This document shows, piece after piece, positions 43,163-54,473 of a DNA stretch of 64,000 nt (positions within the stretch are counted from its first letter, which is position 1; each line of letters begins with the position of its first letter). The notes beneath the pieces were generated by a model. The model did not search any database. It was given only the letters and a program-made list of their open reading frames with translations, and was not told where the DNA came from. Source of the stretch: Crocinitomicaceae bacterium (GTDB lineage: Bacteria > Bacteroidota > Bacteroidia > Flavobacteriales_D > Crocinitomicaceae); the NCBI GenBank assembly GCA_014762645.1, contig JABURP010000037.1, positions 1 through 64,000 on the forward strand. Reading direction: 5' to 3'. A program made the translations under genes and the position numbers.

Positions 43163-46100
43163 CTCTTTATCACTATATATCCTGTTACTTTGCTATCAGA
43201 TCCTTCAACCATCTCAAATACGTAGTAATATGATCCTTCCGGAACCATATTCCCGTACATAACAATACCCGTATTCGGTGTCCCGTCCCATTCATTATTA
43301 TATCCTGACTTTTGATAAACGACATCTCCCCAACGGTTCATAATTGTTAATTTGTTATTCGGATACCGTTCAATATTTTCGATTTTAAAGAGATCATTAT
43401 AGCCGTCCCCGTTAGGGCTAAAACCACTAAATAATACCGGTGCCAGAGGTTCCTCTAAAATATAGGTGCCTTCCTGGGTGCAGCCGTTATCATCTGTGAC
43501 AATGACAGAATAGGTGCCCGCAGGTAATCCTGATACAAATTCAGTTGACCCACCAATATCCCAGGAGTAATTATAAGGTGAATTTCCTCCCGATACAAAA
43601 AGTTCAATCCAACCGTCACTACCTCCTTCTACAGAAATATTGTACCCGCTACTATACAAGGATAATTCAGCATCAATCGTGATGGAATCAGGCTCAATTA
43701 TAGTATATGATTCTTCAAGTGTACAACCTCTGTTATCAGTAACATTTACAGCGTATGTTCCGGCTGGTAAATTTTGAGCACTAACTCCGGCACCTAATGG
43801 AGTAGACCAGGAGTAGGAGTAAGGGAATGTCCCACCATTCACCATAACGCTAATTTCTCCATCAGTTTCTCCCCAACAGCTGATATGAGTTATTGTTTCG
43901 TCTATCCATAATGAGTCCGGTTCAGTAATCGTTGCGGTTACCGTATCCACACAACCTTCAGAATCAGTTATTATGCACCAGTAAGTTCCAGTATCTAATC
44001 CTGATATATCTTCAGTAACAGCTGAATTTGACCATTGATAGGAGAATGGTGGATTACCTGCATTCACTGTTAAATCTATGGCACCATTTTTATCACCAAA
44101 ACAGCTGATCTGAGATACTGTTGGATTACCTTCAGGTTTAACAAATACATTTATTGTAAAAGTACAGGTATCGGTATTACCATAAGCATCTTCAGCTACA
44201 TACGTCATTAAAGTCGGTCCGTCAGGGAAGGTACTACCGGATGGAAGCCCTGTTATTCTGGTAACGGTTATTGGTCCACAGTTATCAGTTGCTGTTGGTA
44301 CAGTGAATGTAACAACATTACTACATGAATATATATCCGGCGGACAAGTGATCTGTGGTCGAATCGTATCGGTCACGGTCATATTGAATGTACACGCAGA
44401 TACATTCCCACTGGCATCTTCTCCAAAAAGTACAATCGTTTGCTGATTGGTAACTACCGTTCCAGGTAACGGATCCTGTGTAACGATTACGGCTTCACAA
44501 TTGGCTGTGGTGTTTGCAAGCCCAGTATAATCGCCAACCACTGCATAACATGTATCATTTAAATACGCCACTTGATTTCCAGGACATCCAATAGTAGGTG
44601 CAATAGTATCTTGTGGCACTAAATTAAACTGGCATTGCCCGGTATTTCCAGAAGCATCTGTAACGGTCATGGTCATGGTCTGATTTCCTGTTATAGCTGT
44701 ACCCACCGGTGGGTTTTGTGAGATATTGGTGGTGCCGCAATTGTCAAATGCGGAGGTTAGTGAATCAAACGGTACAATGATATATTCACAATTGGCATTA
44801 AAGTAAACATCAATATTACCAGGTGGGCAGGAAATACTTGGTGATATCGTATCAGATAAAAGGATATTAAAATTACAACTGCTAGAATTCCCATTGCCAT
44901 CATCAACCGTTAAAATAACTGTTGTGTTGGTAGAAATAGCGCTGCCGGCAGAAGGAGATTGTGTAACGTTGAACGTACCACAATTGTCGGACCCTGTTAC
45001 CAGGCCAGTGTAATTCGGTACAGCATATTTACAGGTTACATCCACGTATTCATTCTGATCTGATGGACAGGAAGTAATAACTGGAGGTGTATTGTCTGAT
45101 GGAATTACATCAAAACTGCAATTCGTTGAATTACTAGCGGGATCTACTGCGGTAATTGTTATTGTTGTTGTACCATTAATAGCAGTCCCTGGTGCTGGTG
45201 ATTGTGTCACAGAAACAACACTACAATTATCACTATTGGCGGCCATAAAGGTATAATCGAGTAATATAAATTGACAACTACCATTGAAATTAACGAATTG
45301 ATCAGCAGGGCACGTTAAGGAAGGTGATTCAATATCGTTCACCGTTATGTCAAAAGAACATTGAGATGTATTTCCTGCTGCATCCGTTACTTCATAGGTT
45401 ACTGTTGTAACACCAATCGGGAAAATTGTACCCGAAGCTTGTCCGGCTATTAGTGTTGTTACTGATCCAGGACAATTGTCAAGACCCGTTGGTGTAGCAT
45501 AAGTAACATTTGCACCACAGACGCCAGGGTCATTTCCTACTGTAATATTTGACGGACAAGTTATGGTAGGATTCTCCGTGTCCTGAATTGTTACATCAAA
45601 AGAACATTGCGCCGTATTGCCCGCTGCGTCTGTAACTTCATAGGTTACGGTAGTTGTTCCTACCGGAAAAAGAGATCCAGAAGCTAAACCTGCAATTAAT
45701 GTTGTTGTTGATCCCGGACAATTATCTGATCCCGTAGGAGTAGTGTAATTCACAATAGCACCACAAACACCTGGGTCGTTAGGTTGAGTTATATTAGCTG
45801 GACAAGTGATTGTAGGACTTTCAGCATCAATAACGGTTACATCAAAGGAACATTGAGCTGTATTACCAGATGCATCAGTAACTTCATAAACAACGGTTGT
45901 CGTTCCTACAGGAAAAAATGAACCGGATGATTGACCAACAATAAGGTTTGTCACAGCAGCCGGACAATTATCACTTCCAACTGGTGTAATGTAGGTAACG
46001 GTTGCTCCACAAAGTCCAGGGTCATTATTTACTATGATATCAGCAGGACAAGTAATTACGGGTACTTCTGTATCATTTACGGTCACATCAAATGAACATT

Positions 46101-49100
46101 GGGAAGTATTTCCGGAAGCATCTGTTACTTCGTATATCTGAGTAGTTGTTCCAACAGGGAAGAATGAGCCCGGAGGCAGACCAGAAATCAATATGGTTGT
46201 AGCTCCCGGACAGTTGTCACCACCTGTAGGAGGAACAAAGTTTACTATAGCCCCACATTGACCAGGGTCATTAGAAACAGTAATATTTGACGGACAATTA
46301 ATCACAGGATTTTGGGTATCATTCACTGTGATAGTAAAAGAACATTGAGCCGTATTTCCAGATGCATCTGTTACTTCAAATGTTTGTATAGTCGTTCCTA
46401 CCGGGAATAAAGCGCCACTAACAAGACCTGAGGTCATGACAGTTGTTGATCCCGGGCAATTATCTGACCCAACCGGTGCAACGTAATTTACTGTAGCTCC
46501 ACATACGTTTGGTATATTGGAGACAGTAATGTCAGCCGGGCATGAGATGGTCGGGTTTTCTGTATCATTGACAGTCACATCAAAGGAGCATTGAACACTG
46601 TTGCCTGAGGCGTCCGTCACCTGATATGTTACTGTTGTAGTACCAATTGGGAATACAGTTCCTGAAGCCTGTCCGGCAATCATAGTGGTGGTTGATCCTG
46701 GACAATTGTCGGCACCGACAGGTGTTACATACGTAACCGTTGCACCACAAACGCCTGGATCATTCGTTACAGTGATATCAGCAGGGCAAACAATCGTTGG
46801 ATTTTCGGTGTCATTTACGGTAACATTGAATGAGCATTGGGTTGAATTTCCAGAAGCATCTGTTACCTCATAGGTTACTACTGTTGTGCCAATTGGAAAT
46901 ACAGTTCCTGAAGCTTGTCCAGCAATCATAGTGGTGGTTGATCCAGGACAGTTGTCGGATCCCACTGGAGTGACATAATTCACCGTTGCTCCACACAATC
47001 CCGGATCATTTGAAACGGTAATATTCGCCGGACACAAAATAGTCGGGTTTTCGGTATCGTTTACAGTGACATCAAATGAACATTGTGCAGTATTTCCAGA
47101 GGCATCCACGATTTCGTAGGTTACTGTAGTAGTACCTATCGGAAAGAATGTACCACTTGCTTGCCCGGCAATTAGGGTTGTAGTAGAACCAGGACAGTTG
47201 TCTGAGGTCACCGGGGCTGAATAATTTACAATAGCTCCACATGCACCTGCATCATTAGAAACGGTTATGTTTGACGAGCAAGAAATAGTGGGGTTTTCAG
47301 TATCATTTACCGTAATATCAAAAGAACACTGAACAGCGTTTCCAGAAGCATCCGTCACTTCATAAATTACGGTAGTTGTTCCTACTGGAAACACAGTGCC
47401 AGAAGCCTGTCCTGCAAGCATAGTAGTTGTCGCTCCCGGGCAGTTGTCCGATCCTACAGGTGTGACGTAATTAACAACTGCGCCGCAAAGTCCTGGATCA
47501 TTACTCACTGTAATGTTAGCCGGACAAGAAATAGTGGGGTTTTCGGTATCAATTACCGTAACGTCAAATGAGCATTGCGAAGTGTTGCCAGATGCATCTG
47601 TCACTTGATAAGTAACTGTTGTAGTACCAATCGGAAATACGGTTCCTGAAGCTTGTCCTGCAATCATAGCAGTGGTAGAGCCGGGACAATTATCCGATCC
47701 TACAGGAGTGACGTAATTTACTGTTGCTCCACACACTCCGGGGTCATTGTTTTGTGTGATATTCACGGGACAAGAAATAGTGGGGTTTTCAGTATCGTTT
47801 ACCGTAACATCAAAAGAACATTGTGCCGTATTTCCAGATGCATCTGTCACTTGATAAGTAACTGTTGTTGTACCAATTGGAAATACGGTTCCCGAAGCTT
47901 GTCCGGCAGTCATTGTTGTGGTTGATCCCGGACAGTTGTCAGACCCAACAGGAGTAACGTAGTTAACTGTTGCTCCACATAATCCCGGATCATTAGAAAC
48001 GGTAATATTTGCAGGGCAAGAAATAGTTGGGCTCTCCGTGTCGTTTACGGTAACATCAAAAGAACATTGTGCCGTATTTCCGGATGCATCAGTTACCTGG
48101 TAGGTTACCGTTGTTGTTCCTATCGGGAAAAGTGTTCCGGTAGCTTGTCCTGCAATCATGGTAGTGGTAGACCCTGGGCAATTATCCGATCCTACAGGAG
48201 TGACATAATTAACAATGGCACCACATACACCTGCATCATTTGAAACGGTAATGTTAGCCGGGCAGGAAATTGTAGGATTTTCGGTATCGTTCACCGTGAC
48301 ATTGAATGAGCACTGTGCCGTGTTCCCAGAAGCATCCGTTACCTGGTAGGTTACCGTTGTGGTTCCGATTGGAAATACAGTTCCTGAAGCCTGGCCTGCA
48401 AGCATAGTTGTTGTAGCTCCCGGACAGTTATCTGATCCTACAGGAGTTACATAATTCACTGTGGCACCACAGAGGCCAGGATCATTGTTAATAGTAATAT
48501 CAGCCGGGCAAGAAATAGTAGGATTTTCGGTATCGTTTACGGTAACATCAAAAGAACATTGAGCTGTATTCCCAGAGGCATCAGTTACCTGGTAAGTTAC
48601 CGTGGTTGTTCCAATAGAGAACAGGGTACCTGATGCTTGACCCGCAATCATAGTCGTTGTAGCTCCGGGACAGTTATCTGATCCTACAGGCGTGACATAA
48701 TTTACAATGGCTCCACACACTCCAGGATCATTATTTTGTGTGATATTCGCCGGGCAGGAAATTGTAGGATTTTCGGTATCGTTTACGGTAACATCAAAAG
48801 AACATTGTGCCGTATTTCCAGACGCATCTGTTACCTGGTACGTAACAGTGGTTGTGCCTATTGGGAATACTGTGCCTGAGGCCTGACCTGCAATCAAGGT
48901 AGTAGTCGACCCCGGACAGTTGTCAGCTCCAACCGGTGTAACGTAATTAACCACTGCACCGCATAATGCAGGGTCATTCGAAACAGTAATATTTGCAGGG
49001 CAAGAAATAGTAGGATTCTCTGTGTCATTTACCGTAACATCAAATGAACACTGAGCAGTATTCCCAGAGGCATCCGTTACCTCATATGTGACTGTTGTTG

Positions 49101-52100
49101 TTCCAATAGGGAACAAGGTACCAGAAGCTTGTCCGGCAATTAAAGAAGTTACTGACCCCGGACAATTGTCTGTACCAACAGGGGTGACATAATTAACCGT
49201 TGCACCACAAATACCGGCATCATTTGAAACAGTGATATTCGCCGGGCAAGAAATAGTAGGATTTTCTGTATCGTTTACCGTAACACTAAATGAACATTGT
49301 GCCGTATTACCAGAAGCATCTGTTACTTCATACGTGACAATAGTAGTTCCTATTGGAAATACAGTTCCTGAAGCCTGACCTGCAATCATTGTAGTGACTG
49401 AACCTGGGCAATTATCTGACCCTATTGGCGTAACATAATTAATTGTTGCTCCACAAATTCCCGGATCATTGTTAACAGTAATATTTGTCGGGCAAGAAAT
49501 CGTAGGATTCTCAGTATCATTTACGGTAACATCAAATGAACATTGTGCGGTATTCCCAGACGCGTCGGTAACTTCATAGGTTACTGTTGTAGTACCAATC
49601 GGGAAAATTGTTCCGGAAGCCTGGCCAGCAGTCATGGTAGTAGTAGCGCCGGGACAGTTATCCGTGCCAACAGGTGTTACGTAATTAATCGTAGCGCCAC
49701 AAACACCCGGATCATTTGATTGAGTAATATTCGCCGGACACGAAATGCTTGGCAACTGAGTATCATTCACCGTAACATTAAATGAGCAGGAAGCTGTGTT
49801 TCCAGAAGCGTCAGTGACTTCATAAGTTACCACTGTTGTGCCAATTGGAAATAACGCACCACTTACTAATCCTCCAGTCATCACTGTAACTGACCCCGGG
49901 CAATTGTCTGCGCCAACAGGAGCCACATAATTTACAACTGCACCGCATACCCCAGGATCATTGCTCACAACAATATCTGCAGGGCAGGTAATTGTTGGAT
50001 TTTCGGCGTCGTTTACCGTGACATCAAAGGAGCATTGTGCAGAATTACCAGATGCATCTATTACTTCATAGGTTACTGTTGTAGTACCAATGGGGAAAAT
50101 TGTTCCGGAAGCCTGGCCAGCAATAAGGTTTGTTACTGCTCCTGGACAGTTATCCGTGCCAACAGGTGTAACGTAATTGACTGTTGCTCCACAAATACCA
50201 GGATCATTATTAACGACAATGTTTGCAGGACATGAAATCGTTGGGTTTTCAGTGTCATTTACTGTGACATTGAATGAACAGTTAGCTGTATTACCTGAGG
50301 CGTCGGTTACTTGGTATGTTACAACCGTTGTTCCCACTGGAAATGCAGAACCTGGAGCAAGCCCCGCGGTTAATGCAGTTACTGCTCCGGGGCAATTATC
50401 CGTACCAACAGGTGCAACATAGTTCACTATGGCATCACATGATCCCGGATCATTATTTTGAGTGATGTTAGCCGGACATGTAATACTGGGATTTTGAACA
50501 TCATTGACAGTAACATTGAACGAGCAACTGGCCGTATTACCTGATCCATCTGTTACTTCATACGTCACTACAGTGGTGCCAACCGGAAATGCTGAACCGG
50601 AGGCTAGTCCTGCCGTCATGGTCGTGGTAGCTCCTGGACAATTATCTGTTCCTACCGGTGTAGCATAGGTGATCGTTTTTGTACATAATCCCGGATCATT
50701 ATTTACAATGATGTCTGCCGGGCACGTAATAGTTGGATTTTCATTATCGATTATTGTGATGTTAAAAATGCAAGATGCCGAGTTGCCTTGCGCATCCTGA
50801 ACAGTGTATTCAACTGTAGTTACTCCAACATTAAAAGTTTGTCCGCTGGCATCATTAATTCCCACACCCGGACTGCTGCCTATTGTTGCTCCGGACATGG
50901 TCCAGGTTTGGGCAGTAACACCACAGTTATCACCTGTAGAAACAGGAGAGATTCCATTAACCACAGCATTGCACATGCCTGGATCAACATTTTGACTAAA
51001 TCCTGCAGGACATGTTATGGTTGGGTTGATATTATCGGTGATCGTGACGGAAAATACGCATGTATTTGAGTTACTGGCTGCGTCAGTTGCTGTATACGTG
51101 ATAGTAGTCACTCCTTCATTAAATGTTGTGTTCCCAATAGTGTTTATTCCTACGAGTGGGGAGCTTCCAACTGTAGCGCCAGCCATTGTCCAGGTTAGGG
51201 TGGTGACCCCACAGTTATCTGCGTACACCGGATCAGCCGGATCAAGAGTTGCGGTACAGAGTCCTGGATCTACATTTTGACTAATATTCGCCGGGCAAGT
51301 TGTAAAAGTCGGTGATTCGTTATCTGTCACAGTTACTGTGAAACTACAATTGGCAGAATTACCGGCAGCATCCTGCACTGTATACGTCACTGTAGTGACA
51401 CCAACATTAAAGGTTTGTCCGCTGGCGTCATTGATTCCCGCTCCGGGGCTATTGGCTATAGTTGCACCTGTAAGTGCCCATGTTTGAACGGTGACACCAC
51501 AATTGTCACCAGTAGAAACCGGTGCTATTCCATTAACTACAGCGGAACAGTTTCCAGCAGCTGAGTTCACGGATTGATTTCCCGGACAAGTAATTGTTGG
51601 GTTTTCATTATCGGATATTGTTACAGTAAAACTGCACGTGTTATTGCTGTTTCCCTGGGCATCTCTGGCGGTATAAGTAATGGTCGTCGTACCCACATTA
51701 AAGGCGGTATTACCTACATAGTTAATTCCACTTCCTGGAGATGAGCCTACAGTTGCCCCGGTCATGTTCCAGGTAACTTCTGTAACGGCACAGTTGTCTG
51801 CGAAAACAGGATCATTTGGATCTAGTGTAGCTGTACAAACACCTGGGTCACTGGATTGTGACACATTTCCAGGGCAGGAGGTAACAGTAGGTGCCTGGGT
51901 GTCCAATGCTCCGGTTGTTCTGTATTGGAGTACTAACGACCAGGTTGTGGTTGGTCCGGCAGCACAGTTGATAGCAACTCCAGAGGCATTGTAGGTGCCC
52001 AAAGTAGTCCAGGCTGCTTGTGGAACGTTAATGGATGCCGCAGGAATAGTTACGGTTTGATTACCTGTATAGCCGTCACTTGCCATAGGGGCACCATCTG

Positions 52101-52434
52101 CTTCATAAGCATACCAAAGAAAATCGTACTGTGTAGGGAGGTCACATGTGAAATTTTGAGAGTAAAATACGTCATTGACAACTGTTGTTCCGGGGCAATT
52201 GGTTTCCGGTAATGCTGTTGTTCCTGAACCAAAGTTACCGAATGGGACATCTGTAATTTCGTAATACCACGTTGGATCACTATCGTCTGCACCAGCTGGG
52301 TCCATGTCTGAAATATCTGATGTTACAGACAATATCCTAAACTCAACAGTTACTTGTGACCAGAGCGAAAAAGAGGTCAACAAGTTCACGCAAAGAATTG
52401 CGGCCTTGAGTAAGAGGTTCAAACGTATCTTCAT
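43159..52434 (-). CDS. Giant HYR-repeat surface adhesin with type B T9SS signal
   Basis: A 3091-residue secreted protein. A signal peptide (ending LWSQ, about 27) and a 150-residue N-terminal domain precede about 31 HYR (hyalin, Ig-like) modules: four of 96-98 residues, 22 of exactly 82 residues (about 566-2369) and five of about 80. Typical module marks are NPTISCPANI, GSDNCPG, TYxVTDASGN and CSFDVTVNDTE, with paired cysteines. Three SprB repeats (about 2770-2990) and a gliding-motility-associated CHU_C domain (SPNGDGYNDLFKIENIERYP to GYIVIKR) end it. It should be exported by T9SS and act as an extended adhesin or gliding filament. The PorP/SprF gene follows with an ATGA overlap. Confidence 0.94.
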   Translation of the reverse strand: MKIRLNLLLKAAILCVNLLTSFSLWSQVTVEFRILSVTSDISDMDPAGADDSDPTWYYEITDVPFGNFGSGTTALPETNCPGTTVVNDVFYSQNFTCDLPTQYDFLWYAYEADGAPMASDGYTGNQTVTIPAASINVPQAAWTTLGTYNASGVAINCAAGPTTTWSLVLQYRTTGALDTQAPTVTSCPGNVSQSSDPGVCTATLDPNDPVFADNCAVTEVTWNMTGATVGSSPGSGINYVGNTAFNVGTTTITYTARDAQGNSNNTCSFTVTISDNENPTITCPGNQSVNSAAGNCSAVVNGIAPVSTGDNCGVTVQTWALTGATIANSPGAGINDASGQTFNVGVTTVTYTVQDAAGNSANCSFTVTVTDNESPTFTTCPANISQNVDPGLCTATLDPADPVYADNCGVTTLTWTMAGATVGSSPLVGINTIGNTTFNEGVTTITYTATDAASNSNTCVFSVTITDNINPTITCPAGFSQNVDPGMCNAVVNGISPVSTGDNCGVTAQTWTMSGATIGSSPGVGINDASGQTFNVGVTTVEYTVQDAQGNSASCIFNITIIDNENPTITCPADIIVNNDPGLCTKTITYATPVGTDNCPGATTTMTAGLASGSAFPVGTTVVTYEVTDGSGNTASCSFNVTVNDVQNPSITCPANITQNNDPGSCDAIVNYVAPVGTDNCPGAVTALTAGLAPGSAFPVGTTVVTYQVTDASGNTANCSFNVTVNDTENPTISCPANIVVNNDPGICGATVNYVTPVGTDNCPGAVTNLIAGQASGTIFPIGTTTVTYEVIDASGNSAQCSFDVTVNDAENPTITCPADIVVSNDPGVCGAVVNYVAPVGADNCPGSVTVMTGGLVSGALFPIGTTVVTYEVTDASGNTASCSFNVTVNDTQLPSISCPANITQSNDPGVCGATINYVTPVGTDNCPGATTTMTAGQASGTIFPIGTTTVTYEVTDASGNTAQCSFDVTVNDTENPTISCPTNITVNNDPGICGATINYVTPIGSDNCPGSVTTMIAGQASGTVFPIGTTIVTYEVTDASGNTAQCSFSVTVNDTENPTISCPANITVSNDAGICGATVNYVTPVGTDNCPGSVTSLIAGQASGTLFPIGTTTVTYEVTDASGNTAQCSFDVTVNDTENPTISCPANITVSNDPALCGAVVNYVTPVGADNCPGSTTTLIAGQASGTVFPIGTTTVTYQVTDASGNTAQCSFDVTVNDTENPTISCPANITQNNDPGVCGAIVNYVTPVGSDNCPGATTTMIAGQASGTLFSIGTTTVTYQVTDASGNTAQCSFDVTVNDTENPTISCPADITINNDPGLCGATVNYVTPVGSDNCPGATTTMLAGQASGTVFPIGTTTVTYQVTDASGNTAQCSFNVTVNDTENPTISCPANITVSNDAGVCGAIVNYVTPVGSDNCPGSTTTMIAGQATGTLFPIGTTTVTYQVTDASGNTAQCSFDVTVNDTESPTISCPANITVSNDPGLCGATVNYVTPVGSDNCPGSTTTMTAGQASGTVFPIGTTTVTYQVTDASGNTAQCSFDVTVNDTENPTISCPVNITQNNDPGVCGATVNYVTPVGSDNCPGSTTAMIAGQASGTVFPIGTTTVTYQVTDASGNTSQCSFDVTVIDTENPTISCPANITVSNDPGLCGAVVNYVTPVGSDNCPGATTTMLAGQASGTVFPVGTTTVIYEVTDASGNAVQCSFDITVNDTENPTISCSSNITVSNDAGACGAIVNYSAPVTSDNCPGSTTTLIAGQASGTFFPIGTTTVTYEIVDASGNTAQCSFDVTVNDTENPTILCPANITVSNDPGLCGATVNYVTPVGSDNCPGSTTTMIAGQASGTVFPIGTTVVTYEVTDASGNSTQCSFNVTVNDTENPTIVCPADITVTNDPGVCGATVTYVTPVGADNCPGSTTTMIAGQASGTVFPIGTTTVTYQVTDASGNSVQCSFDVTVNDTENPTISCPADITVSNIPNVCGATVNYVAPVGSDNCPGSTTVMTSGLVSGALFPVGTTIQTFEVTDASGNTAQCSFTITVNDTQNPVINCPSNITVSNDPGQCGAIVNFVPPTGGDNCPGATTILISGLPPGSFFPVGTTTQIYEVTDASGNTSQCSFDVTVNDTEVPVITCPADIIVNNDPGLCGATVTYITPVGSDNCPAAVTNLIVGQSSGSFFPVGTTTVVYEVTDASGNTAQCSFDVTVIDAESPTITCPANITQPNDPGVCGAIVNYTTPTGSDNCPGSTTTLIAGLASGSLFPVGTTTVTYEVTDAAGNTAQCSFDVTIQDTENPTITCPSNITVGNDPGVCGANVTYATPTGLDNCPGSVTTLIAGQASGTIFPIGVTTVTYEVTDAAGNTSQCSFDITVNDIESPSLTCPADQFVNFNGSCQFILLDYTFMAANSDNCSVVSVTQSPAPGTAINGTTTITITAVDPASNSTNCSFDVIPSDNTPPVITSCPSDQNEYVDVTCKYAVPNYTGLVTGSDNCGTFNVTQSPSAGSAISTNTTVILTVDDGNGNSSSCNFNILLSDTISPSISCPPGNIDVYFNANCEYIIVPFDSLTSAFDNCGTTNISQNPPVGTAITGNQTMTMTVTDASGNTGQCQFNLVPQDTIAPTIGCPGNQVAYLNDTCYAVVGDYTGLANTTANCEAVIVTQDPLPGTVVTNQQTIVLFGEDASGNVSACTFNMTVTDTIRPQITCPPDIYSCSNVVTFTVPTATDNCGPITVTRITGLPSGSTFPDGPTLMTYVAEDAYGNTDTCTFTINVFVKPEGNPTVSQISCFGDKNGAIDLTVNAGNPPFSYQWSNSAVTEDISGLDTGTYWCIITDSEGCVDTVTATITEPDSLWIDETITHISCWGETDGEISVMVNGGTFPYSYSWSTPLGAGVSAQNLPAGTYAVNVTDNRGCTLEESYTIIEPDSITIDAELSLYSSGYNISVEGGSDGWIELFVSGGNSPYNYSWDIGGSTEFVSGLPAGTYSVIVTDDNGCTQEGTYILEEPLAPVLFSGFSPNGDGYNDLFKIENIERYPNNKLTIMNRWGDVVYQKSGYNNEWDGTPNTGIVMYGNMVPEGSYYYVFEMVEGSDSKVTGYIVIKR
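45328..50739 (-). repeat. Tandem array of 22 HYR modules of 246 bp
   Basis: Within the giant gene, 22 consecutive modules of exactly 82 codons follow each other without spacer. Inner modules (roughly the ninth to the eighteenth of the array) are nearly identical in protein sequence while edge modules diverge, the usual mark of expansion and homogenisation by unequal recombination. The array length may vary between strains and is a likely assembly trouble spot. Confidence 0.9.
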
Positions 52435-52453
52435 TTCAAGAGATTGATAGTCT

Positions 52454-52461
52454 CAAATGTA
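52454..52461 (-). promoter_or_regulatory. Predicted -7 element for the giant adhesin operon
   Basis: The minus strand reads TACATTTG, an exact TAnnTTTG match, 19 bases before the adhesin ATG. The -33 partner is unclear. Confidence 0.4.
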
Positions 52462-52539
52462 GACTAGCAATATACAAAAATTAGACGATTTTATGTAGCG
52501 AATGGATGCCTAGAAAGCTTAAAATCACTCATTAAAATA

Positions 52540-52559
52540 ACAACTAAAAAAATAGTTGT
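52540..52559 (-). terminator. Weak terminator after lepA
   Basis: ACAACTA (52540-52546) and TAGTTGT (52553-52559) form a perfect 7-base stem with an A-rich loop immediately after the lepA stop; on the minus strand TATTTTAAT follows. It is AT-rich and therefore weak. Confidence 0.4.
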
Positions 52560-54353
52560 CTAACTGTCCAACTTCAGAACGGCAAGAAATGCTTCCTGGG
52601 GCACTTCAACATTCCCTACCTGGCGCATACGTTTTTTACCTTTTTTCTGCTTCTCTAAGAGTTTCCTTTTTCGGGTAATATCACCACCGTAACACTTGGC
52701 AGTCACATCTTTACGGAGAGCTTTAATTGTTTCTCTAGCAACAATTTTTGCACCGATTGCAGCCTGAATTGGAATTTCAAATTGCTGTCTTGGAATAAGC
52801 TCTTTCAGCTTTAAACAAATTCTTTTTCCAAGATCAAAGGCATTGCTTCGGTGAACCAGAGCCGAAAGTGCATCAACCTGGTCGCTATTTAAAAGGATGT
52901 CCAATTTGATCAAGTCAGATTTACGATATCCGATTGGATAATAATCAAATGAAGCATAACCTTTAGAGACAGTTTTTAGTTTATCATAAAAGTCAAAAAC
53001 TATTTCTCCCATTGGCATTTCAAAGGTAATTTCTACCCTGTTCTGTGTGAGATAAACCTGATTTTTAAGTTCACCCCGTTTCTCAATACAGAGGTTCATG
53101 ATAGATCCAACAAAATCTGACTTGGTAATTACCTGAGCCTTGATATAGGGTTCTTCTACAAAATCCAAAATCGACTGATCGGGCAACTCGGATGGGTTAT
53201 TTACAATAACCGGATCACCGCCTTTTTTCAAATATGCTTTATAAGACACGTTGGGAACAGTCGTAATAACAGTCATGTCAAACTCTCGTTCCAATCTTTC
53301 CTGAATGATTTCCATGTGAAGCATTCCGAGGAACCCGCATCTAAATCCAAATCCCAGTGCCGCCGAACTTTCTGGTTCAAATGTCAGAGAAGCATCATTG
53401 AGCTGGAGTTTTTCCATAGAAGCTCTTAGTTCTTCATATTCGTCAGTATCAACCGGATATATTCCTGCAAATACCATGGGTTTAACATCTTCAAATCCCT
53501 GAACAACATTTTGACAAGGATTGGCAATTGTTGTAATCGTATCACCAACTTTTACTTCATTGGCTTTTTTGATTCCTGAAATAATATAACCCACATCTCC
53601 GGTAGAAACCGCATTCCGGGGTTCCATGGTCATTCGCAAAATGCCAATTTCATCTGCTTCATATTCCTTCCCTGTTGCGACAAATTTTACTTCGTCTCCC
53701 TTCTTAATTTCTCCGTCAAACACCCTGAAATAAGCTATTATCCCACGAAAAGAATTAAACACTGAATCAAAGATCATTGCTCTTAAAGGTGCGTCTGGAT
53801 TTCCTTTTGGTGCAGGAATTCGTTCAACTATAGCCTGGAGTATTTTGTCTACACCTAAACCGGTTTTTCCACTTGCGGGAATCACAGATTCAGGGTCACA
53901 CCCAATCAGTTCAACAATTTGATCCGTTACCGCTTCAGGTTCTGCTCCCGGAAGGTCCATCTTATTCAAAACCGGAATGATTTCCAGGTCATTTTCAAGT
54001 GCAAGGTATAAGTTAGAAATGGTTTGCGCTTCAATTCCCTGAGCGGCGTCTACGATCAAAAGTGCGCCTTCACACGCAGCAATTGAACGAGAAACTTCAT
54101 AGGAGAAATCAACGTGACCGGGAGTGTCAATTAAATTTAAAATGTACTTTTTACCGTCCTGGAAATAATCCATTTGAACGGCATGTGATTTAATAGTAAT
54201 CCCTCTCTCACGTTCCAGGTCCATATCATCCAGGGCCTGGTCTTTCATATCTCGTTCAGAAATCGTGTTGGTTGTTTGCAACAGCCGATCTGCGAGGGTG
54301 CTCTTGCCATGATCAATATGGGCAATGATGCAGAAATTTCTGATGTTCTCCAT
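52560..54353 (-). CDS. lepA: Elongation factor 4 (LepA)
   Basis: LepA/EF-4 is a ribosome-bound translational GTPase. The 597 residues contain G1 AHIDHGKST (11-19), G3 DTPGHVDF, G4 [11 protein letters not shown]-like domains II, III and V, and the LepA-specific C-terminal domain ending in [20 protein letters not shown], as in all orthologues. A TATCTTTG -7 element ends five bases before the ATG, implying a very short leader. The assignment is secure. Confidence 0.98.
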   Translation of the reverse strand: MENIRNFCIIAHIDHGKSTLADRLLQTTNTISERDMKDQALDDMDLERERGITIKSHAVQMDYFQDGKKYILNLIDTPGHVDFSYEVSRSIAACEGALLIVDAAQGIEAQTISNLYLALENDLEIIPVLNKMDLPGAEPEAVTDQIVELIGCDPESVIPASGKTGLGVDKILQAIVERIPAPKGNPDAPLRAMIFDSVFNSFRGIIAYFRVFDGEIKKGDEVKFVATGKEYEADEIGILRMTMEPRNAVSTGDVGYIISGIKKANEVKVGDTITTIANPCQNVVQGFEDVKPMVFAGIYPVDTDEYEELRASMEKLQLNDASLTFEPESSAALGFGFRCGFLGMLHMEIIQERLEREFDMTVITTVPNVSYKAYLKKGGDPVIVNNPSELPDQSILDFVEEPYIKAQVITKSDFVGSIMNLCIEKRGELKNQVYLTQNRVEITFEMPMGEIVFDFYDKLKTVSKGYASFDYYPIGYRKSDLIKLDILLNSDQVDALSALVHRSNAFDLGKRICLKLKELIPRQQFEIPIQAAIGAKIVARETIKALRKDVTAKCYGGDITRKRKLLEKQKKGKKRMRQVGNVEVPQEAFLAVLKLDS

Positions 54354-54357
54354 GCCG

Positions 54358-54365
54358 CAAAGATA
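54358..54365 (-). promoter_or_regulatory. Predicted -7 element for lepA
   Basis: The minus strand reads TATCTTTG, an exact TAnnTTTG match, four bases before the lepA ATG; transcription would begin at or next to the start codon. Confidence 0.45.
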
Positions 54366-54473
54366 GTACTTTTTAATGCGAGAATATCATGCTTTTTATG
54401 TGATTAAATTTTTTGGCACGGTATTTTCATTCTTGTCCTTGAATTAGACTAATTGATTCATGGATTTTGGGTA

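Noticed and set aside
45328-50739. Regular repeats that might suggest a CRISPR array or satellite DNA
   Set aside because: The 246-base period stays in one open reading frame and encodes HYR modules without unique spacers.
46685-52292. Several short frames (60-93 codons) on both strands inside the giant adhesin gene
   Set aside because: They lie wholly within the adhesin coding sequence, recur because of the repeats and have no features of real proteins.
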